This document shows, in pieces, positions 39,753 to 39,822 of a stretch of DNA of 39,822 bases (the stretch's first letter is position 1; each line of letters begins with the position of its first letter). Source of the stretch: DAOPJM01 sp035399665 (lineage in GTDB: Bacteria; Bacillota; Clostridia; Christensenellales; CAG-138); contig DAOPJM010000016.1 of the NCBI GenBank assembly GCA_035399665.1, positions 1 through 39,822 of the forward strand. The letters run 5' to 3'. Both the position numbers and the translations under genes were made by a program. The notes below the pieces were generated by a model. It did not search any database, was not told the DNA's origin, and saw nothing but the letters and a program-made list of their open reading frames with translations.

Positions 39753-39822
39753 AAGCAGGCGTCAAAACGACCGCATGACCTGCCGCAAATAAAGCGGACT
39801 CATGCAAAGGGACAGGCTGTCC

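Noticed and set aside
39810..39822. GGACAG-G-CTGTCC palindrome at the window end
   Set aside because: Possibly the start of a terminator for the last gene, but the window ends before any further structure can be judged.
1..39822. CRISPR arrays, insertion sequences, prophage or attachment sites
   Set aside because: No regularly spaced direct repeats, transposase or integrase genes, or terminal inverted repeats were seen.

Overview
The window looks like a chromosomal segment of an anaerobic, spore-forming-type Clostridia member (Bacillota; the Oscillospirales/Christensenellales neighbourhood is my guess). Reasons: a tuf start behind a tRNA-Gly, the Firmicutes order tilS-hpt-ftsH, a CwlD-like cell-wall amidase, desulfoferrodoxin with a PerR-like Fur protein, a membrane pyrophosphatase, dockerin modules on secreted proteins, strong AGGAGG ribosome sites and near-consensus sigma-A promoters. 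Coding DNA is GC-rich by eye; one stretch (about 35.85-36.3 kb) is strikingly AT-rich. A run of exactly 100 N at 35331-35430 shows this is a scaffolded draft or metagenome assembly.

Layout. 1-270: first codons of tuf and tRNA-Gly(CCC), leftward from one consensus promoter. 271-2652: CwlD-like amidase, then an aminotransferase overlapping a MmcQ/YjbR protein. 2858-6489 (leftward): M42 aminopeptidase, an unknown three-helix membrane protein, and cysS, with copies of a dispersed repeat between. 6750-7531: tRNA-Val(CAC) and TspO. 7631-13967 (leftward): an ECF sigma factor overlapping its membrane-anchored beta-propeller partner, and a separate operon of two paralogous YARHG-type membrane proteins around a zinc-ribbon membrane protein. 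14028-15149: M20 amidohydrolase. 15346-20877: an 1843-residue secreted multidomain protein with a PHP phosphoesterase-like core and a C-terminal dockerin. 21148-25934: tilS-hpt-ftsH-PHP. 26310-27165 (leftward): perR-like gene and desulfoferrodoxin under a PerR-box-like promoter. 27395-29380 (leftward): membrane pyrophosphatase hppA with a perfect LacI/PurR-type operator at its start site. 29696-31104: a methyltransferase-like orphan convergent with tag. 31201-32834: mgtE behind a long structured leader RNA. 32933-35693: MFS transporter, GNAT acetyltransferase, and an XRE regulator carrying 29-residue tandem repeats broken by the assembly gap. 36309-39752: three surface or secreted proteins (dockerin-like, single-pass membrane, beta-helix-like).

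Most promising second looks: (1) the roughly 240-nt leader of mgtE, which has its own promoter, a long-range closing helix, several internal hairpins and a hairpin that sequesters the Shine-Dalgarno, and which I could not match by eye to the M-box; (2) the twin operators around the hppA promoter; (3) the XRE protein whose repeat tract collapsed in assembly; (4) the YARHG/zinc-ribbon operon and the sigma/propeller pair; (5) the giant PHP-dockerin protein. All functions come from motif reading; no database search or folding program was run.
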